Assembly: GCA_022573605.1 (NCBI GenBank)
Contig: JACZTQ010000018.1
Span: forward strand, 1-21,362
Reading direction: 5' to 3'
DNA length: 21,362 nucleotides
Source of the DNA: Pseudomonadota bacterium
GTDB taxonomy: Bacteria > Pseudomonadota > Alphaproteobacteria > Rhodobacterales > Rhodobacteraceae
Numbering within the stretch: position 1 is the stretch's first letter; the number at the start of each line of letters is the position of its first letter. The translations under genes and the position numbers were made by a program. The notes beneath the pieces were generated by a model. That model was not told the DNA's origin, did not search any database, and saw only the letters and a list, made by a program, of their open reading frames with translations. Positions 1 through 8,497 of the stretch are shown one piece after another.

Positions 1-124
1 GGACAACCTGAAGTTCGAGGTCGAGCTGATCCACCCGATCGCGATGGAGGAGACGCTGCGCTTCGCGATCCGCGAGGGCGGCCGCACGGTGGGCGCCGGG
101 GTGGTGTCGAAAGTCATCGAGTGA
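1..124 (+). CDS. tuf: Elongation factor Tu, C-terminal end (partial)
   Basis: The window opens inside a coding frame whose first full codon is at position 2 and which stops with TGA at 122-124. The 40 visible residues read [20 protein letters not shown], then a glycine-rich turn, and end [10 protein letters not shown]. This is the end of domain III of EF-Tu, the GTPase that brings aminoacyl-tRNA to the ribosomal A site. EF-Tu is about 395 residues, so roughly nine tenths lies before the window. A tuf gene directly before rpsJ is the usual bacterial str/S10 junction. Identification rests on the conserved last 40 residues and the neighbour. The GTP-binding part cannot be seen. Confidence 0.95.
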   Translation, partial: DNLKFEVELIHPIAMEETLRFAIREGGRTVGAGVVSKVIE

Positions 125-137
125 ACGAAAGTATCAT

Positions 138-163
138 GATGGCCCGGTATCAGCCGGGCCATC
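138..163 (+). promoter_or_regulatory. Perfect stem-loop between tuf and rpsJ
   Basis: A 10-bp arm (138-147, GATGGCCCGG) pairs perfectly with 154-163 across a six-base loop. It lies 13 bases after the tuf stop and 33 before rpsJ. No T-run follows, so it is not a canonical intrinsic terminator. A processing site, an mRNA-stabilising 3' end for tuf, or a translational control site for the S10 operon are all possible. The sequence does not decide between them. Confidence 0.6.
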
Positions 164-196
164 GCTACCAGAACCTGCCAGGCGGAGAGGCGAGAG

Positions 197-505
197 ATGC
201 AAGGTCAGAACATCAGAATCAGGCTCAAGGCCTTCGATCACCGGGTGCTGGACGCCAGCACCGCCGAGATCGTCAACACCGCCAAGCGGACCGGCGCGCA
301 GGTGCGCGGCCCGATCCCGCTGCCCAACAAGATCGAGAAGTTCACGGTGCTGCGCGGACCGCACATCGACAAGAAGAGCCGTGAGCAGTTCGAAATCCGG
401 ACGCACAAGCGTCTTCTGGACATCGTCGATCCGACGCCCCAGACCGTGGACGCGCTGATGAAGCTCGACCTGGCCGCCGGTGTCGATGTCGAAATCAAGC
501 TCTGA
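197..505 (+). CDS. rpsJ: 30S ribosomal protein S10
   Basis: The product is 102 residues, the usual S10 length. It sits in the head of the 30S subunit. In many bacteria it also pairs with NusB in transcription antitermination. Conserved S10 blocks are visible: [14 protein letters not shown] near the N-terminus, [19 protein letters not shown] in the middle (the elongated loop) and [20 protein letters not shown] towards the end. The ATG at 197 follows a purine-rich GGAGAGGCGAGAG stretch. It is the first ribosomal gene of the S10 cluster. Its stop is 10 bases before the rplC start, so the two are almost certainly co-transcribed. A 72-base spacer separates it from tuf, and no promoter is obvious there. 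Confidence 0.98.
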   Translation: MQGQNIRIRLKAFDHRVLDASTAEIVNTAKRTGAQVRGPIPLPNKIEKFTVLRGPHIDKKSREQFEIRTHKRLLDIVDPTPQTVDALMKLDLAAGVDVEIKL

Positions 506-515
506 GGAGGGCGTG

Positions 516-1283
516 ATGCGCTCTGGTATCATCGCCAAGAAGCTCGGCATGACCCGGCTCTTCATGGCGGACGGACGGCAGATCCCTGTCACCGTGCTGC
601 AGATGGAGAACCTCCAGGTCGTCGCCCAGCGCCTGCCCGAGACCGACGGCTACACCGCCGTCCAGCTCGGCGCGGGCGAGGCCAAGGCAAAGAACACCAC
701 GCAGCCGATGCGCGGCCACTTCGCCCGCGCCAGCGTCGCGCCCAAGCGCAAGCTGGTGGAGTTCCGGGTCGCGCCCGAGAACATGATCGCGGTCGGCGAG
801 GAGATCACCGCCGACCATTATTTCGAGGGCCAGTATGTCGACGTGGCCGGCACCTCGATCGGCAAGGGCTTCGCCGGGGCGATGAAGCGGCACAACTTCA
901 AGGGGCTGCGCGCCTCGCACGGGGTGTCGGTCAGCCACCGCTCGCTCGGCTCGACCGGCCAGTGCCAGGACCCGGGCAAGGTGTTCAAGGGCAAGAAGAT
1001 GGCGGGCCACATGGGCGCCGTGCGGGTCACGGTGCAGAACCTCCAGGTGGTCAGGACCGACGCCGAGCGCGGGCTGATCATGGTCAAGGGTGCGGTTCCC
1101 GGCGCCAGGGGCGGCTGGGTGACGATCAAGGACGCGGTGAAAAAGCCGGCGCCCGAGAACGTGATCCTGCCCGCGGCGCTGCGCTCGGCCGCCAAGGCGG
1201 CGGCCGCCGCCGCCGAGGCCGCCGAGGCCGAGGCCAAGGACGAAAGCCCGGACGGCGCGCCCGAGGGAGGCGACCAGTCATGA
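516..1283 (+). CDS. rplC: 50S ribosomal protein L3 with Ala/Glu-rich tail
   Basis: L3 is an early 50S assembly protein near the peptidyl-transferase centre. The ATG at 516 is chosen because GAGGAGG lies just upstream (505-510) and the product then starts [16 protein letters not shown] as in the family. An earlier in-frame ATG at 480 lies inside rpsJ and has no such site. The conserved core includes [17 protein letters not shown] and [20 protein letters not shown], the loop reaching into the ribosome core and often methylated by PrmB in proteobacteria. At 255 residues it is longer than the roughly 210 of E. coli. The extra part (about residues 209-255) is low-complexity, alanine- and acid-rich, and probably disordered at the surface. 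Its stop overlaps the rplD start by four bases (ATGA). Confidence 0.97.
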   Translation: MRSGIIAKKLGMTRLFMADGRQIPVTVLQMENLQVVAQRLPETDGYTAVQLGAGEAKAKNTTQPMRGHFARASVAPKRKLVEFRVAPENMIAVGEEITADHYFEGQYVDVAGTSIGKGFAGAMKRHNFKGLRASHGVSVSHRSLGSTGQCQDPGKVFKGKKMAGHMGAVRVTVQNLQVVRTDAERGLIMVKGAVPGARGGWVTIKDAVKKPAPENVILPAALRSAAKAAAAAAEAAEAEAKDESPDGAPEGGDQS

Positions 1284-1900
1284 AGATCAAGGCGATCAAC
1301 CTGGACAGCAAGGCGGCCGGCTCGGTCGAGCTGTCCGACGAGGTCTTCGGCCTCGAGCCGCGGGCCGACATCCTGCACCGGGTGGTGCGCTGGCAACTCG
1401 CCAAGCGCCAGGCCGGAACCCACAAGACCAAGACCCGGGGCGAGGTCAGCTATTCGACCAAGAAGATCTACCGCCAGAAGGGCACCGGCGGGGCCCGGCA
1501 CGGCTCGCGCGGGGTCACCCTGATGCGCCACGGCGGCACCGCCAAGGGTCCGGTCGTGCGCAGCCACGCCATCGCCCTGCCGAAAGCGATTCGCAAGCTG
1601 GGCCTGAAGCTGGCGCTGAGCTCGAAGGCCAGGGCGGGCGAGCTGATCGTGATCGACGAGGCCACGCTGGCCGAACCCAAGACCAAGGCGCTGGCGGCCA
1701 AGATCGGCAAGCTGGGCTGGACCAAGGCGCTGGTGATCGACGGCACGGTGGTGGACGCGAACTTCGCCCGCGCCGCCCGCAACCTGACCGGGATCGACGT
1801 GATTCCGAGCCAGGGCGCGAATGTCTACGACATCCTGCGGCGCGACCTGCTGGTGGTGACCAAGGCCGGTGTCGAAGCGCTGGAGGCGCGACTGAAATGA
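1280..1900 (+). CDS. rplD: 50S ribosomal protein L4
   Basis: The product is 206 residues, normal for L4. L4 has a globular surface domain and a long loop that lines the exit tunnel. The loop is visible as [15 protein letters not shown] around residues 63-77, and the C-terminal part contains the typical [20 protein letters not shown]. The ATG at 1280 overlaps the rplC stop in an ATGA junction, with GAGGGAGG about 10 bases upstream inside rplC, so translation is probably coupled. An earlier in-frame ATG at 962 lies within rplC and adds 106 non-L4 residues, so it is rejected. In E. coli, L4 represses its own operon through a long S10 leader. No comparable leader is present before rpsJ here. Confidence 0.97.
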   Translation: MKIKAINLDSKAAGSVELSDEVFGLEPRADILHRVVRWQLAKRQAGTHKTKTRGEVSYSTKKIYRQKGTGGARHGSRGVTLMRHGGTAKGPVVRSHAIALPKAIRKLGLKLALSSKARAGELIVIDEATLAEPKTKALAAKIGKLGWTKALVIDGTVVDANFARAARNLTGIDVIPSQGANVYDILRRDLLVVTKAGVEALEARLK

Positions 1901-2193
1901 CCACCAAGGCGGAACTCTACGACGTCATCCGGCGTCCCATCGTGACCGAGAAGTCGACCCGGGCCTCCGAGGCCAACGCGCTGGTCTTCGAGGTCGCGAT
2001 GGAGGCCAACAAGCCCCTGATCAAGCAGGCCGTCGAGGCCCTCTTCAACGTCAAGGTGAAGGCGGTCAACACGGTCCTGACCAGGGGCAAGGTCAAGCGC
2101 TTCCGCGGCCGGCTGGGGCGCCGGAACGATGTCAAGAAAGCCTATGTGACCCTGGAAGAGGGCCACATGATCGATGTGACCACCGGACTCTGA
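1897..2193 (+). CDS. rplW: 50S ribosomal protein L23
   Basis: The 98-residue product has the short L23 form. It sits at the exit of the peptide tunnel, where trigger factor and SRP dock. The N-terminal [17 protein letters not shown] is the family hallmark; the PxxTEK stretch is the trigger-factor contact region. A basic segment, [20 protein letters not shown], and the closing AYVTLEEGH fit the rRNA-binding fold. It begins in an ATGA overlap with the rplD stop. A 37-base spacer then leads to rplB. Confidence 0.97.
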   Translation: MTTKAELYDVIRRPIVTEKSTRASEANALVFEVAMEANKPLIKQAVEALFNVKVKAVNTVLTRGKVKRFRGRLGRRNDVKKAYVTLEEGHMIDVTTGL

Positions 2194-2230
2194 TTCTGGG
2201 CTCCGGAACAGCTAGACGGAAGACAGCAAG

Positions 2231-3073
2231 ATGGCGTTGAAATCCTATAAACCGACGACGCCGGGCCAGCGCGGGCTGGTTCTGATCGACCGTTCGGAAC
2301 TGTGGAAAGGCCGCCCGGTCAAGTCCCTCACCGAGGGTCTGTGCCAGAAGGGCGGGCGCAACAACACCGGACGGATCACCGCGCGGCGGCGCGGCGGCGG
2401 GGCCAAGCGGCTCTATCGCATCGTCGACTTCAAGCGGCGCAAATTCGACCTGCCGGCCACCGTCGAGCGCATCGAGTACGACCCCAACCGGACCGCCTTC
2501 ATCGCCCTGGTGCGCTACGACGACGGCGAGCAGGCCTATATCCTGGCGCCGCAGCGCCTCGGCGTCGGCGACCAGGTCGTGGCCGGCGCCAAGGTCGATA
2601 TCAAGCCGGGCAACGCGATGCCGTTCGCCGGCATGCCGATCGGCACCATCGTGCACAATATCGAGATGAAGCCCGGCAAGGGCGGCCAGATCGCCCGCGC
2701 CGCCGGAACTTACGCCCAGTTCGTCGGCCGCGACGGCGGCTATGCCCAGCTTCGCCTCTCGTCGGGCGAGATGCGCATCGTGCGCCAGGAGTGCATGGCC
2801 ACGGTCGGTGCGGTGTCGAACCCGGACAACTCGAACCAGAACCTCGGCAAGGCGGGGCGCAACCGGAACCTGGGCAAGCGCCCCTCGGTGCGCGGCGTGG
2901 CGATGAACCCGGTCGACCACCCCCATGGCGGCGGCGAGGGCCGCACCTCGGGCGGCCGTCATCCGGTGACCCCGTGGGGCAAGCCGACCAAGGGCCACCG
3001 CACCCGCTCGAACAAGCAAACCGACAAGTACATCCTGCGCTCGCGCCATGCGCGCACGCGCAAGGGCAAGTAG
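2231..3073 (+). CDS. rplB: 50S ribosomal protein L2
   Basis: L2 is 280 residues here, close to the usual 273-280. It binds 23S rRNA, is needed for joining of the subunits and supports peptidyl transfer. The N-terminus [20 protein letters not shown] and the segment [19 protein letters not shown] are diagnostic. The most conserved C-terminal motif, [18 protein letters not shown] (about residues 226-243), contains His230 and His232; one of these matches the histidine linked to peptidyl-transferase function in E. coli. The basic tail ends RHARTRKGK. The ATG at 2231 is preceded by a modest GGAAGA. The 12-base gap to rpsS indicates co-transcription. Confidence 0.98.
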   Translation: MALKSYKPTTPGQRGLVLIDRSELWKGRPVKSLTEGLCQKGGRNNTGRITARRRGGGAKRLYRIVDFKRRKFDLPATVERIEYDPNRTAFIALVRYDDGEQAYILAPQRLGVGDQVVAGAKVDIKPGNAMPFAGMPIGTIVHNIEMKPGKGGQIARAAGTYAQFVGRDGGYAQLRLSSGEMRIVRQECMATVGAVSNPDNSNQNLGKAGRNRNLGKRPSVRGVAMNPVDHPHGGGEGRTSGGRHPVTPWGKPTKGHRTRSNKQTDKYILRSRHARTRKGK

Positions 3074-3085
3074 GGAGAACGGCAT

Positions 3086-3364
3086 ATGGCGCGTTCCGTC
3101 TGGAAGGGTCCGTTCGTCGACTCCTATGTGCTGAAAAAAGCAGCCAAGTCGCGCGAATCGGGCCGCAACGAAGTGATCAGGATCTGGTCGCGGCGATCCA
3201 CCATCCTGCCGCAGTTCGTCGGCCTCACCTTCGGGGTCTACAACGGCAGGAAGCACATACCGGTGAGCGTCACCGAGGACATGATCGGTCACAAGTTCGG
3301 CGAGTTCTCGCCGACCCGGACCTATTACGGCCACGCCGGCGACAAGAGAGCGAGGCGGAGGTAA
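3086..3364 (+). CDS. rpsS: 30S ribosomal protein S19
   Basis: The 92-residue product matches S19 in length. S19 lies in the 30S head, partners S13 and contacts the A-site finger and tRNA region. The N-terminal [18 protein letters not shown], the central [19 protein letters not shown] and [20 protein letters not shown], and [15 protein letters not shown] near the end are all family hallmarks. The very basic KRARRR end is common. GGGAGAACGGCAT precedes the ATG, and only four bases separate its stop from rplV. Confidence 0.98.
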   Translation: MARSVWKGPFVDSYVLKKAAKSRESGRNEVIRIWSRRSTILPQFVGLTFGVYNGRKHIPVSVTEDMIGHKFGEFSPTRTYYGHAGDKRARRR

Positions 3365-3368
3365 TCCG

Positions 3369-3749
3369 ATGGCAAAGGAGAAAAACCCGCGCCGCTGCGC
3401 CGACAACGAGGCGATGGCGGTGAACCGGATGATGCGGATCAGCCCGCAGAAGCTGAACCTGGTGGCGGCGATGATCCGCGGCAAGCCGGTCGGCCGGGCG
3501 CTGTCGATCCTGGCCTTCTCGCCCAAGCGCATCGCCGCCGACGTGAAGAAGACCCTCCAGTCGGCGGTGGCCAATGCCGAGAACAACCACGGGATGGATA
3601 TCGACGAGCTGGTCGTCACCGAGGCCTGGGTCGGCAAGCGGATGGTGCTGAAGCGGGGCCGGCCGCGCGCCCGCGGCCGCTACGGCAAGATCCTGAAACC
3701 CTTCAGCAGTCTGACGATCAAAGTCTGCCAGGTAGAGGAACAGGCCTAA
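3369..3749 (+). CDS. rplV: 50S ribosomal protein L22
   Basis: L22 (126 residues) has a globular domain on the 50S surface and a long beta-hairpin that narrows the exit tunnel. Visible hallmarks are [20 protein letters not shown] near the N-terminus, the helix [20 protein letters not shown], and the basic hairpin tip [16 protein letters not shown], where macrolide-resistance changes occur in other bacteria. The SD-like stretch GGAGGTAATCCG runs over the rpsS stop. The TAA stop shares one base with the rpsC ATG (TAATG), so the two genes are probably translationally coupled. Confidence 0.97.
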   Translation: MAKEKNPRRCADNEAMAVNRMMRISPQKLNLVAAMIRGKPVGRALSILAFSPKRIAADVKKTLQSAVANAENNHGMDIDELVVTEAWVGKRMVLKRGRPRARGRYGKILKPFSSLTIKVCQVEEQA

Positions 3750-4504
3750 TGGGACATAAAATCAATCCGATCGGCCTGCGCCTCGGCATCAACCGGACCT
3801 GGGACAGCCGCTGGTACGCCAACACCAGGGAATACGGCGACCTGCTGCACGAGGATCTGAAGATCCGCGCCTACATCAAGAAGGAATGCGCCCAGGCCGG
3901 GGTCAGCCGGGTGATCATCGAGCGCCCGCACCGCAAGTGCCGGGTGACCATCCACACCGCGCGCCCCGGCGTGATCATCGGCAAGAAGGGCGCCGATATC
4001 GAGAAGCTGCGCCAGAAGGTGGCCGAGCTGACCGATTCGGAGTTGCATCTCAACATCGTCGAGATCCGCCGCCCCGAGCTCGATGCCCAGCTGGTGGCCG
4101 AGAACATCGCCCAGCAGCTCGAGCGCCGGGTGTCGTTTCGCCGCGCCATGAAGCGTTCGGTGCAGAACACCATGCGGATGGGTGCGCTGGGCATCCGGAT
4201 CAACACCGCCGGCCGGCTCGGCGGCGCCGAGATCGCCCGCACCGAGTGGTATCACGAGGGCCGGGTGCCGTTGCACACGCTGCGCGCCGATATCGATTAT
4301 GCCCATGTCGAGGCCAAGACCGCCTACGGGATCATCGGCATCAAGGTCTGGATCTTCAAGGGCGACGTGATGGAACACGATCCCTCGGCCCGTGACCGGC
4401 GCCAGCAGGAATTGCAGGAAAGCGGCGCCGGACGCCCCCCCGGCGGCCGTCCCCCCGGAGGGCGTCCCCCCGGGGGCCGCCCCGCCGGGCGCCCGCAGCG
4501 CTGA
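3749..4504 (+). CDS. rpsC: 30S ribosomal protein S3 with a GRPPG-repeat tail
   Basis: S3 (251 residues) sits at the mRNA entry tunnel of the 30S head. The start [19 protein letters not shown] is diagnostic. The KH RNA-binding domain has its GxxG loop in [17 protein letters not shown] (GKKG at 78-81). The C-terminal S3 domain carries [20 protein letters not shown] and [13 protein letters not shown]. After about residue 225 the protein ends in four GRPPG-like units and GRPQR, a flexible basic tail. The DNA coding for it is a C/G-rich tandem repeat. S3 tails vary among alphaproteobacteria, so the repeat need not affect core function. Confidence 0.97.
   Translation: MGHKINPIGLRLGINRTWDSRWYANTREYGDLLHEDLKIRAYIKKECAQAGVSRVIIERPHRKCRVTIHTARPGVIIGKKGADIEKLRQKVAELTDSELHLNIVEIRRPELDAQLVAENIAQQLERRVSFRRAMKRSVQNTMRMGALGIRINTAGRLGGAEIARTEWYHEGRVPLHTLRADIDYAHVEAKTAYGIIGIKVWIFKGDVMEHDPSARDRRQQELQESGAGRPPGGRPPGGRPPGGRPAGRPQR
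4430..4501 (+). repeat. 15-bp in-frame tandem repeat in the rpsC 3' end
   Basis: About four and a half copies of a 15-bp unit, approximately GGCCGTCCCCCCGGA, code for GRPPG units at the S3 C-terminus. The copies differ mainly at third codon positions (GGA/GGG/GGC, CGT/CGC), and the last is GRPAG. The array keeps the frame and ends just before the stop. It could expand or shrink by slippage. Confidence 0.85.
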
Positions 4505-4524
4505 CCGCTTGAGGAGACAGAACC

Positions 4525-4938
4525 ATGCTTTCGCCAAAGCGAACCAAATTCCGCAAGCAGCACAAGGGCCGCATCCATGGCGAGGCCAAGGGCGGCTCGG
4601 ACCTGAACTTCGGCGCCTACGGTCTCAAGGCGCTCGAGCCCGACCGCATCAACGCCCGCCAGATCGAGGCGGCGCGCCGCGCCATGACCCGTCACATGAA
4701 GCGTCAGGGCCGGGTCTGGATCCGCATCTTCCCGGATGTGCCGATCACCCAGAAGCCGATCGAGGTCCGCATGGGCAAGGGCAAGGGCTCGCCGGAATAC
4801 TGGGCCGCCAAGGTCAAGCCCGGCCGGATCATGTTTGAGATTGACGGCGTGACCGAAGTTGTGGCAAGGGAGGCGCTCCGCCTCGCCGCCATGAAAATGT
4901 CGGTCAAGTGCCGGATCGTCGTCCGCGAGGACTGGTAA
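4525..4938 (+). CDS. rplP: 50S ribosomal protein L16
   Basis: L16 is 137 residues, exactly the common length. It binds 23S rRNA near the A-site tRNA elbow and is required late in 50S assembly. The N-terminal [20 protein letters not shown], the central [18 protein letters not shown] and [20 protein letters not shown], and the end of the protein are typical. GAGGAGACAG is well placed before the ATG at 4525. A gap of 102 bases to rpmC is unusually long for this cluster and contains a GC-rich hairpin ending in five Ts. Confidence 0.98.
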   Translation: MLSPKRTKFRKQHKGRIHGEAKGGSDLNFGAYGLKALEPDRINARQIEAARRAMTRHMKRQGRVWIRIFPDVPITQKPIEVRMGKGKGSPEYWAAKVKPGRIMFEIDGVTEVVAREALRLAAMKMSVKCRIVVREDW

Positions 4939-4943
4939 CGGCA

Positions 4944-4981
4944 GGGCCTGCGCTTGCGAGCCGCGGGCCCCGGCGGTTTTT
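4944..4981 (+). terminator. Terminator-like hairpin between rplP and rpmC
   Basis: The arm 4944-4952 (GGGCCTGCG) pairs with 4962-4970 over nine bases with one G-U pair and a nine-base loop. Five Ts follow at 4977-4981, six bases after the stem. A competing short stem, 4961-4964 with 4973-4976, would lie directly against the T-run. It begins six bases after the rplP stop. It may act as a partial terminator or attenuator, because the genes after it are essential and no promoter is evident downstream. Confidence 0.45.
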
Positions 4982-5040
4982 GATGAATGATGCGTCCGGG
5001 AGCGCCCGGGCGGCATATCTGTCAAGGAAGGAATGTCGCG

Positions 5041-5247
5041 ATGAAAGCAGCAGAGCTGCGCGACAAGACGCTGGATCAGCTCCGCGAGGAGCTCGAGAGC
5101 CTGAAGAAGGAGGCCTTCAACCTCCGTTTCCAGGCCGCCACCGGCCAGCTTGAGAACACCGCGCGCCAGCGCGACGTGCGTCGCGGCGCGGCGCGGGTGA
5201 AGACGATTCTGAACCAGAAGGCCCGCGCGGCCGCCACGTCCGAGTGA
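5041..5247 (+). CDS. rpmC: 50S ribosomal protein L29
   Basis: The product is 68 residues, a two-helix protein near the tunnel exit next to L23. [19 protein letters not shown], then [20 protein letters not shown] and [13 protein letters not shown], match the family. The ATG at 5041 is preferred because GGAAGGAA precedes it and the N-terminus then fits the family. An in-frame ATG at 4987 would add 18 unrelated residues and has no ribosome-binding site. The stop lies 11 bases before rpsQ. Confidence 0.97.
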   Translation: MKAAELRDKTLDQLREELESLKKEAFNLRFQAATGQLENTARQRDVRRGAARVKTILNQKARAAATSE

Positions 5248-5258
5248 GGTGAGAAGAG

Positions 5259-5495
5259 ATGCCGAAGCGAATCCTTTCGGGCACCGTCGTCAGCGACAAG
5301 AACGAGCAGACCATCACCGTGCTGGTCGAGCGTCGCTACACCCACCCGGTGATGAAGAAGACCGTGCGAAGCACCAAGAAATACCGTGCCCATGACGCGC
5401 TGAACGCGTGCAAGGCCGGCGACAAGGTGCGCATCCGGGAGTGCGCGCCATACTCGAAATCCAAACGCTGGGAGGTCGTGACCCAGGCCGATTGA
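5259..5495 (+). CDS. rpsQ: 30S ribosomal protein S17
   Basis: S17 (78 residues) is a primary 16S rRNA-binding protein of the 30S body with an OB fold. [19 protein letters not shown] opens it, followed by the [20 protein letters not shown] segment and [20 protein letters not shown], all family hallmarks. GAGGTGAGAAGAG precedes the ATG. It is slightly shorter than the 84 residues of E. coli. An 89-base spacer follows before rplN. Confidence 0.98.
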   Translation: MPKRILSGTVVSDKNEQTITVLVERRYTHPVMKKTVRSTKKYRAHDALNACKAGDKVRIRECAPYSKSKRWEVVTQAD

Positions 5496-5584
5496 CCTGA
5501 CACGATCCCCGGTTTTATCGAAACCAGGCCCGAACCGCCGCGAAACGCTGGCGAGGAGATGGGCCAAGGTCGGGAGCAACCGCC

Positions 5585-5953
5585 ATGATCCAGATGCAGA
5601 CCAACCTCGACGTCGCCGACAACTCCGGCGCCCGCCGGGTGCAGTGCATCAAGGTGCTCGGCGGCGCCAAGCGCAGATATGCCGGCGTCGGCGACATTAT
5701 CGTCGTCACGGTCAAGGAAGCGATCCCGCGCGGCCGGGTCAAGAAGGGCGACATCCGCAAGGCCGTCGTCGTTCGCACGGCCAAGGAAGTGCACCGCGCC
5801 GACGGCACCACGATCCGCTTCGACCGCAGCGCCGCGGTGATCCTGTCGAACAACAACGAGCCGCTCGGCACCCGTATCTTCGGCCCGGTGGTGCGCGAGT
5901 TGCGGGCCAAGAACTTCATGAAGATCATCTCGCTCGCGCCGGAGGTGCTGTGA
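5585..5953 (+). CDS. rplN: 50S ribosomal protein L14
   Basis: L14 (122 residues, the canonical length) lies at the subunit interface, contacts L19 and is the docking site of the silencing factor Rsf[27 protein letters not shown] and [20 protein letters not shown] are diagnostic, as is [20 protein letters not shown]. It opens the classical spc operon. The 89-base spacer before it contains a weak GGTTT/AAACC stem and a GGGAG ribosome-binding site, but no convincing promoter. The stop overlaps the rplX start (TGATG). Confidence 0.98.
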   Translation: MIQMQTNLDVADNSGARRVQCIKVLGGAKRRYAGVGDIIVVTVKEAIPRGRVKKGDIRKAVVVRTAKEVHRADGTTIRFDRSAAVILSNNNEPLGTRIFGPVVRELRAKNFMKIISLAPEVL

Positions 5954-6270
5954 TGGCGGCAAAACTCAAGACCGGCGACCACGTGATCGTGCTGTCGGGC
6001 CGCGACAAGGGCAAGGAGGGCGACATCACCAAGGTGATGCCGTCGGACGGGCGGGCCCTGGTCTCCGGCGTCAACATGGTGATCCGCCATACCAAGCAGA
6101 GCCAGAGCGAGCAGGGCGGCCGGCTCTCCAAGGAGGCGCCGATCAACCTCTCGAACATCGCCCTGGTCGATCCCAGGGACGGCGGCCCGACCCGGGTCGG
6201 GTTCAAGTTCCTCGAGGACGGAACCAAGGTGCGTTTCGCCAAGAAATCCGGGGAGGTCATCGATGGCTGA
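5953..6270 (+). CDS. rplX: 50S ribosomal protein L24
   Basis: L24 (105 residues) starts 50S assembly and sits by the tunnel exit. Its KOW motif is clear in the first 30 residues: [19 protein letters not shown]. It is followed by the family's [20 protein letters not shown] and [15 protein letters not shown]. The ATG at 5953 shares a base with the rplN stop. A longer frame starting at 5644 inside rplN is not L24-like. The 3' end overlaps the rplE start by eight bases, the largest overlap in this operon, which suggests coupled translation. Confidence 0.97.
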   Translation: MAAKLKTGDHVIVLSGRDKGKEGDITKVMPSDGRALVSGVNMVIRHTKQSQSEQGGRLSKEAPINLSNIALVDPRDGGPTRVGFKFLEDGTKVRFAKKSGEVIDG

Positions 6271-6823
6271 CGGCTCGACCTACGTGCCGCGTTTGCGGAC
6301 GCTCTACGACACCGAGATCCGCCCCGCGCTCAAGCAGGAGTTCGGCTACACCAACGACATGCAGATCCCCCGGCTCGACAAGATCGTGCTGAACATGGGG
6401 GTCGGCGAGGCGGTGGCCGACACCAAGAAGATCAAATCGGCCCATGACGACCTGATGATGATCGCCGGCCAGAAGCCGGTCATCAACAAGGCCCGCAAAT
6501 CGATCGCCACCTTCAAGCTGCGCGACGGCATGGCGATCGGGGTCAAGGTCACCCTGCGCGGCGCCCGGATGTACGATTTTCTCGACCGGCTGATCATGAT
6601 CGCCCTGCCGCGGGTGCGCGATTTCCGCGGCATCCGGGGCAAGAACCTCGACGGCAACGGCAACTTCGCCATGGGCCTCAAGGAGCACATCGTCTTTCCG
6701 GAGGTCGACTACGACCAGGTCGACGAGATCCGGGGCATGGATATCGTCATTTGCACAACGGCGTCCACCGATGCCGAAGCGAAGGCGCTGTTGAAGAAAT
6801 TCAACATGCCCTTCACGAATTGA
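6263..6823 (+). CDS. rplE: 50S ribosomal protein L5
   Basis: L5 (186 residues; usually about 180) binds 5S rRNA and forms the B1b bridge to S13. The family's [16 protein letters not shown] is at about residues 36-51, then [40 protein letters not shown] and [19 protein letters not shown], and the closing [20 protein letters not shown]. The ATG at 6263 lies within the end of rplX and has GGGGAGGTCATCG upstream. Starting at this point gives the expected N-terminal extension found in alphaproteobacterial L5. Confidence 0.97.
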   Translation: MADGSTYVPRLRTLYDTEIRPALKQEFGYTNDMQIPRLDKIVLNMGVGEAVADTKKIKSAHDDLMMIAGQKPVINKARKSIATFKLRDGMAIGVKVTLRGARMYDFLDRLIMIALPRVRDFRGIRGKNLDGNGNFAMGLKEHIVFPEVDYDQVDEIRGMDIVICTTASTDAEAKALLKKFNMPFTN

Positions 6824-6853
6824 TCGGCACGAACTGATCGGAAGGAGCGGGAG

Positions 6854-7159
6854 ATGGCCAAGGTCAGCATGATCGAGCGCGAGAAGAAGCGCCAGCGCCT
6901 GGTGGCGAAATACGCCGGGAAGCGCGCCAAACTGAAAGCGCTCGCCAAGGACGAGGATCTGCCCATGGAGGAGCGCTTCAAGGCTCGCCTGAAGCTGGCG
7001 AAGCTGCCGCGCAACTCGGCGCCGAACCGGCTGCGCAACCGCTGCCTGATCACCGGGCGGCCCAGATCTTACTACCGCAAGCTCAAGATGAGCCGTATTG
7101 CCCTGCGCGACCTGGCCTCTCATGGCGAGATCCCGGGCATGGTCAAATCGAGCTGGTGA
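6854..7159 (+). CDS. rpsN: 30S ribosomal protein S14, zinc-free type
   Basis: S14 (101 residues) is in the 30S head. The length and the single cysteine, in [18 protein letters not shown], mark the long zinc-independent form. The short form has a CxxC...CxxC ribbon that is absent here. The N-terminal [20 protein letters not shown] and the closing [20 protein letters not shown] match alphaproteobacterial S14. GGAAGGAGCGGGAG precedes the ATG. The stop is 10 bases before rpsH. Confidence 0.98.
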   Translation: MAKVSMIEREKKRQRLVAKYAGKRAKLKALAKDEDLPMEERFKARLKLAKLPRNSAPNRLRNRCLITGRPRSYYRKLKMSRIALRDLASHGEIPGMVKSSW

Positions 7160-7169
7160 GGAGAACCCG

Positions 7170-7568
7170 ATGGTATTGAACGATCCTCTCGGCGATATGC
7201 TGACCCGCATCCGCAACGCGCAGATGCGCTCCAAGTCGACCGTGATGACCCCGGCCTCGAAGCTGCGCGGCTGGGTGCTGGACGTGCTCGCCGCCGAGGG
7301 CTACATCCGCGGCTACGAGGCTGGCGACAATGCCGCCGGCCGGCCGGAATTCGAGATCTCGCTGAAGTATTTCGACGGCGAGCCGGTGATCCGCGAGCTG
7401 AAGCGCATCTCGAAGCCGGGCCGGCGCGTCTATGTCTCGGTCCGCGAGGTGCCCCAGGTCCGCAACGGCCTCGGCGTCTCGATCGTCTCGACCTCGAAAG
7501 GCGTCATGTCGGACGCCCGCGCGCGGGTCGAGAATGTCGGCGGCGAAGTGCTCTGCACCGTATTCTGA
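7170..7568 (+). CDS. rpsH: 30S ribosomal protein S8
   Basis: S8 (132 residues) binds the central domain of 16S rRNA and in E. coli represses the spc operon. The N-terminal [20 protein letters not shown] and the C-terminal [20 protein letters not shown] are diagnostic. The ATG at 7170 follows GAGGAGAACCCG. An in-frame ATG at 7098 lies inside rpsN and adds 24 unrelated residues, so it is rejected. E. coli S8 regulates by binding near the rplX-rplE junction. Here those genes overlap, and no obvious 16S-like hairpin was recognised. Confidence 0.97.
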   Translation: MVLNDPLGDMLTRIRNAQMRSKSTVMTPASKLRGWVLDVLAAEGYIRGYEAGDNAAGRPEFEISLKYFDGEPVIRELKRISKPGRRVYVSVREVPQVRNGLGVSIVSTSKGVMSDARARVENVGGEVLCTVF

Positions 7569-7581
7569 GGAGGGAAGCACC

Positions 7582-8115
7582 ATGTCTCGGATCGGAAAAC
7601 GGCCCATCGACCTGCCCGGCGGCGTCACCGCCGCGATCTCCGGGCAGACCGTCGAGGTCACCGGCCCCAAGGGCACGCGCAGCTTCACCGCGACCGACGA
7701 TGTCGATCTGAAGCTCGCGGACAATGTCATCCGGGTCGCTCCGCGCGGCTCGTCGAAGCGGGCGCGCCAGCAGTGGGGCATGACCCGCACCCAGGTCGCC
7801 AACCTGGTGACCGGCGTGACCGTGGGCTTCAAGAAAGAGCTGGCGATCACCGGGGTCGGCTACCGGGCCCTGCTTCAGGGCCGGGTGCTGAAGTTGCAAC
7901 TGGGCTACAGCCACGACGTGGAGTACGCGATTCCGGAGGGCATCGAGATCAAATGCGCCAAGCCGACGGAGATCGAGATCACCGGCATCGACCAGCAGCA
8001 GGTCGGCCAGGTCGCCGCCGAGATTCGCGCCTGGCGCAAGCCGGAGCCCTACAAGGGCAAGGGCATCCGCTACAAGGACGAGTATATCTTCCGCAAGGAA
8101 GGCAAGAAGAAGTAA
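7582..8115 (+). CDS. rplF: 50S ribosomal protein L6
   Basis: L6 (177 residues) sits near the L7/L12 stalk base and the factor-binding site. [15 protein letters not shown] opens the protein, [10 protein letters not shown] follows, and the second half has [35 protein letters not shown] and the terminal [19 protein letters not shown]. The ATG at 7582 is preceded by GAGGAGGGAAG. The longer frame from 7432 overlaps rpsH and is not L6-like. It shows the usual two repeated alpha-beta domains and normal length. Confidence 0.98.
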   Translation: MSRIGKRPIDLPGGVTAAISGQTVEVTGPKGTRSFTATDDVDLKLADNVIRVAPRGSSKRARQQWGMTRTQVANLVTGVTVGFKKELAITGVGYRALLQGRVLKLQLGYSHDVEYAIPEGIEIKCAKPTEIEITGIDQQQVGQVAAEIRAWRKPEPYKGKGIRYKDEYIFRKEGKKK

Positions 8116-8127
8116 GGATCGCAAGCG

Positions 8128-8487
8128 ATGGCCAACACCAAGCGTGTCTTGTTCGAGCGGCGCCGCCGGCGCGTCCGCAACAGGCTGAGGAAGGTCGCCG
8201 ACGGGCGCCCGCGGATGAGCGTTCACCGCTCGCTGAAGAACATCTCGGTCCAGGTGATCGACGACGCCCGGGGCCGCACCCTGGCCGCCGCCTCGACCCT
8301 GGAGCCGGGGCTGGGCCTGGTGGGCAAGAACAATGTCGAGGCGGCCGCCAGGATCGGCGCCGCCATCGCCGAGCGGGCCAGGGCGGCCGGCGTCGAGGAG
8401 GTTTATCTCGACCGTGGCGGCTACCTGTTTCACGGCAAGATCAAGGCCCTGGCCGACGCCGCCCGCGCGGGCGGGCTGAAGTTCTGA
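8128..8487 (+). CDS. rplR: 50S ribosomal protein L18
   Basis: L18 (119 residues) binds 5S rRNA with L5 and L25. Its basic N-terminal arm ([20 protein letters not shown]) and core blocks [35 protein letters not shown] and [20 protein letters not shown] are characteristic. AAGGA lies about 10 bases before the ATG. The product ends ARAGGLKF as in most L18 proteins. Its TGA abuts the ribosome-binding site of rpsE. Confidence 0.98.
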   Translation: MANTKRVLFERRRRRVRNRLRKVADGRPRMSVHRSLKNISVQVIDDARGRTLAAASTLEPGLGLVGKNNVEAAARIGAAIAERARAAGVEEVYLDRGGYLFHGKIKALADAARAGGLKF

Positions 8488-8497
8488 GGAGACGATG

